NCBI GenBank assembly: GCA_012295275.1 | Contig: CM022665.1 | Coordinates: 24,326,946 to 24,390,945 of the forward strand | Origin: Chrysomallon squamiferum | Taxonomy: Eukaryota; Mollusca; Gastropoda; Neomphalida; Peltospiridae | DNA: 64,000 bases | Direction: 5' to 3' | Shown: positions 60,831 through 64,000 of the stretch, in pieces | How positions within the stretch are numbered: the stretch's first letter is position 1 | Layout: every line of letters begins with the position of its first letter | Program-made: the position numbers and the translations under genes | The notes under the pieces: model-generated | What the model was told of the DNA's origin: nothing | Seen by the model: the letters and a program-made list of their open reading frames with translations, nothing else | Database searches by the model: none

Positions 60831-61703
60831 TAAGAAATACGACCAAAGTGACACATGTTCAGTTTGGCATCCAGGTGTCAAAACCACCAGGCATTAATTG
60901 AGTTTTCTAGAAATCGTTCACCATATTGAAAACATAAAAAACAAAAAATATTATTTAGTCAGTTTCTTCCTTATACTCGTAATTATTGAAATAAATAAAT
61001 TAAAAACGTCAACTCTAGTTATGAAAAAAAAAAATGATTGTTGTAAAATGTGTAATGACAAACACAAAATGGTTGGTTTTTATTCACGAAAGAAGATCTG
61101 TGGGCTACTGAAGATTTTTGCTGATTGCAGTGATTGGTAATCAGAAAAGGGCGCCTACTGTCTGGATAGCTCACTGTGCTGAAACATGGTTCAACAATAC
61201 GTAATTGAAAAGAACAGTGTTGAACAGTGTCAATACGTGAGCGGCGTTTTGTTAACACCGCTCTGACACGCTGTAGCTGATTGCATCATTAACTATTATA
61301 GAATTATGTAAAATTTTGTCTTTACTATTGTTACTGGAGTCTTATTAAAATTGTTTTCTTGATATATTCACAATGAAAACATAACAAAGATCAAAATTGG
61401 AGGACATGATTATTACAGCAAGGTGTTACACTGAATTTTATTTAACGTTTAAGAGTAAAACCAATAAAGAACTACATCCTAGATTAAAACAAATAAAGTA
61501 AAAGGTAAAGCATAAAAATAAAAGTTTTAAGACATGGGAATAAAACAAATAAAACCAAAAGTTTATCTTTACTATTCTCATTCGTTCTATATTCTTATGT
61601 AGATTTATGATATTAAATCTACGTACGCAAGGCTGAACCTAATTACCAAGTATTTTAATAAAGATATAATCATACACAAATAAACAAAAAATATAAAGTT
61701 GTG

Positions 61704-61788
<85 letters not shown>

Positions 61789-63059
61789 TGTGTGTGTAAT
61801 AAAGAAAGTATAGATTTATAAATTATTCGATCATCCCATTAGTATTCTTCGATATTTTATTAGAAATGTGATTAAACGTAAATATTCTGTACTATGCAGT
61901 TTTATTATTAAAAGTAAATTAAATATTTTCATCCTGTATTATATAATATTATTAATAATAGTTTAGTTTCGATAATGCATAAAAGAAAGTTAAAAAAAGA
62001 AAAGCAGACTCGGATACAGTATGTTTTTCACGGATCATTGCAGGTTTATCAGTACAGTATTAAAAAATGATGAAATAACTGAAGAAACTGATGATTTTTT
62101 TCATTAATTTTATATACGTGTATAAACATACACATATACACACTAAAAATATGAAAATAAAGTAGTGTTTTTTGCGTGTAGGCAGCATAGAAAGTGTAAA
62201 AGAAGATAAAATAAAAAAGGGGATTTTCTTGACATTTTGCAGTAATTGTAAGATGACACAAACAAATAAGAACTAAGAAAATATAATAATAATAATAATA
62301 ATAATCCATTCCATACTACTAATAATGGAATGTGGTTAGAAAGAAGAAAAAATACTCTATTTAAACTATAGTTTATTTAGAACTTCATTAGGTTTGTGAA
62401 ATAAAAGAAAACAAGTCAGTGATTTTTTAAAATTTTATAATGAAATTCTGCATTGTGCATTATTTTCTTGCACGTATATTTATTTTATTGTTTGTTTAGT
62501 TTAACTTTTTTAGTTCGAACGAAATAATATTTTCGTTCATTTCTTTTTCTTTTTTTTTTAATTTATTTATTTTGGTTGTCCATGTCTGTTAATTATTTAT
62601 TAGTTCTTTTAGTTTGTATTTTTTAAGAAGGAGTTCCGAATTCGTCATTATGTACTAAAATCAGTTATATATATAAATGGAGTGGAGTTTCAAATTAATT
62701 AACAGAAAAATAAACGAAGTAGTGGGATGAATACACGGGAATAAATTATAAATTTAAAAAAACAGAGAGAAAAAACAACAAAACGAGAAGAAGTATCAAT
62801 ACACACTATGAAATAAAAATACGATGACAGAAGGATTCTGGACGAACATTCTGATAAGTTAAAACAACAGCAAGCAGACCTTGAAACGGAATAAATTATA
62901 AACACAAATAAAATATTTACTTTGGTTCATTCTTCGCTATTTTTTTATTTTTATTTTTTGTCACTGTTGGCTTAAAACTTCAACTTCCGACATTCTTTCT
63001 TCTACATATTTTTTTTTTGTTTTTCATTGTTAATTTAAAACTTTAACTGTTTGATTGTT
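60831..63059. other. intergenic spacer
   Basis: AT-rich. A more complex segment lies at 61140-61300, including a small inverted repeat GAGCGG/CCGCTC at about 61238-61263. The minus-strand frame 61019-61258 crossing it has no recognisable content. The remainder is AAAC/TTTA filler, the TC array at 61706 and ATA triplets near 62286-62304. No gene supported. Confidence 0.5.
61706..61797. repeat. (TC)n-(GT)n microsatellite
   Basis: About 80 bases of TC followed by about 12 bases of GT. Confidence 0.97.
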
Positions 63060-63250
63060 GTGTAAGGTTGAAGTCGTTATTTTAAACAGAGAACAGATGG
63101 AGAGAGTGTGTAGATTTAGGTAAACGTGAACTGCTGAGAGAGATCTGTGGAGATACGACGGCTCACGTTGGGGAGTCGGCGCCAGGGTGATTGGTGTCAC
63201 GATAGACTTCGACTTAGAACGTCTGTCGGAAGATTAGTCACCTGTCATGC
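63060..63250. other. GC-richer unique island before an AAAT array
   Basis: The island is clearly richer in G and C than anything nearby (GATACGACGGCTCACG, GGGGAGTCGGCGCCAGGG, GACTTCGACTTAGAACGTC). It ends in TTTCTGTAAATAAATAAA and runs straight into the AAAT array. It could be the 3' end of a retroposon with a simple-repeat tail, an LTR fragment, or an exon/promoter of a gene beyond the window. No frame or tRNA-like box identifies it. Confidence 0.4.
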
Positions 63251-63270
63251 CTCGTTTGTGCTTATTTCTG

Positions 63271-63313
<43 letters not shown>

Positions 63314-63314
63314 G

Positions 63315-63362
<48 letters not shown>
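63271..63362. repeat. (AAAT)n microsatellite, about 92 bases
   Basis: About 23 AAAT units with a single G interruption. Confidence 0.97.
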
Positions 63363-63620
63363 ATTGTTGGATTATAACGCGATTTTGAAATTTTGAAAAG
63401 GAGAAATGATCCTACTACTTCTTCTTCCTCTTATTATGATTATATATAAATAAATAAAAATACTGTTAATAACAATTTAATTAATTAACTTTTTATTTTT
63501 TTTTATTTTTTTTATTTATATAATTTTGTACATTAATATTTCTAGAGTTTTTACAATCTCTCTCTGTCAGCATTTATATTTCACTTTTTATAATTTGTCT
63601 ATGAGTTTCCTCATATGTTC

Positions 63621-63654
<34 letters not shown>

Positions 63655-64000
63655 AACACACAAGCGCACGCACAATTTTGCTTTTAAATTACCATGTAAT
63701 TTGGAAAAATAAAAACAGAAGTCTAAAGAGAACAAAATTTAATTTCTTTAATTAATATGAATTATATAATTTGCAGATCTTTATTTATATTTCAAAAAAG
63801 CGAACTGAAATTAAATATAAATATAAAAAGGATTAAGCACATAGTTTGAAAGGAATTAAAAAATAAACGTGTTACATGTTGTTTTTTCTAAGACATTAGA
63901 TAAATATTTAACACTTGCTATGTAATCTTTATTTCAAAACACAAAAATCCTTATTTTAACATACATAAATCCGCATATAGAAGGTGTGCTTATAAAGTAC
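63363..64000. other. spacer, no gene seen
   Basis: AT-rich sequence with an AC microsatellite at about 63624-63650. Nothing else supportable. Confidence 0.6.

Noticed and set aside
61019-61258. 79-aa minus-strand ORF near the 391-aa gene
   Set aside because: No motif, no paralog and AT-rich low-complexity ends; chance frame.

Overview
The window is AT-rich, intron-dominated animal DNA, full of microsatellites, homopolymer runs and decayed minisatellites. The one gene I recognise, a KIF26-type (kinesin-11) gene, has a bilaterian exon structure. Large repeat-swollen introns, simple-sequence density and tRNA-SINE-poor AT-rich spacers suggest a mollusc, most likely a cephalopod such as an octopus. 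The phylum is an inference from genome style, not from a diagnostic sequence.

Region 1 (1-44740) carries the 3' part of the KIF26 gene on the + strand. Seven exons can be placed with GT-AG junctions and compatible phases: 14685-14882, 22247-22495, 29029-29173, 37544-37706, 40194-43311, 43666-43886 and 44552-44740. Together they give about 1427 codons of open frame. Exons 1-4 encode the second half of an atypical, probably ATPase-dead kinesin motor. The 3.1-kb exon 5 encodes a Ser-rich disordered tail. Exon 6 encodes a conserved C-terminal block. The start of the gene lies upstream of the window or was not recognised. The introns hold decayed tandem repeats with units of about 45-160 bp and several low-repeat islands rich in homeodomain, POU and E-box-like motifs that look like candidate cis-regulatory elements.

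Region 2 (44741-49835) is probably long 3' UTR plus spacer, with AATA arrays and a fragment of a hAT-type repeat.

Region 3 (49836-60717) is the most unusual part: a cluster of four intronless, unrecognised genes on both strands (143, 162, 169 and about 391 aa). The two middle ones are clear paralogs. They share an MKRK start, an LVDYSFS-acidic motif, a central Cys cluster and a basic aromatic C-terminus. The 143-aa gene shares weaker versions of the same blocks, and the 391-aa gene shares mainly the C-terminal block plus three RVxF-type PP1-docking-like motifs. TATA-like boxes and AATAAA signals frame each gene. A frame-conserved copy of the 169-aa gene's 3' end lies behind the 162-aa gene, so the cluster has been duplicating locally. 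A 723-bp non-autonomous hAT element with perfect 8-bp target-site duplications sits inside the cluster.

Region 4 (60831-64000) is spacer with a long TC array, a GC-richer island at about 63.06-63.25 kb and a 92-bp AAAT array. I found no rRNA, tRNA, CRISPR or prokaryotic-type feature.
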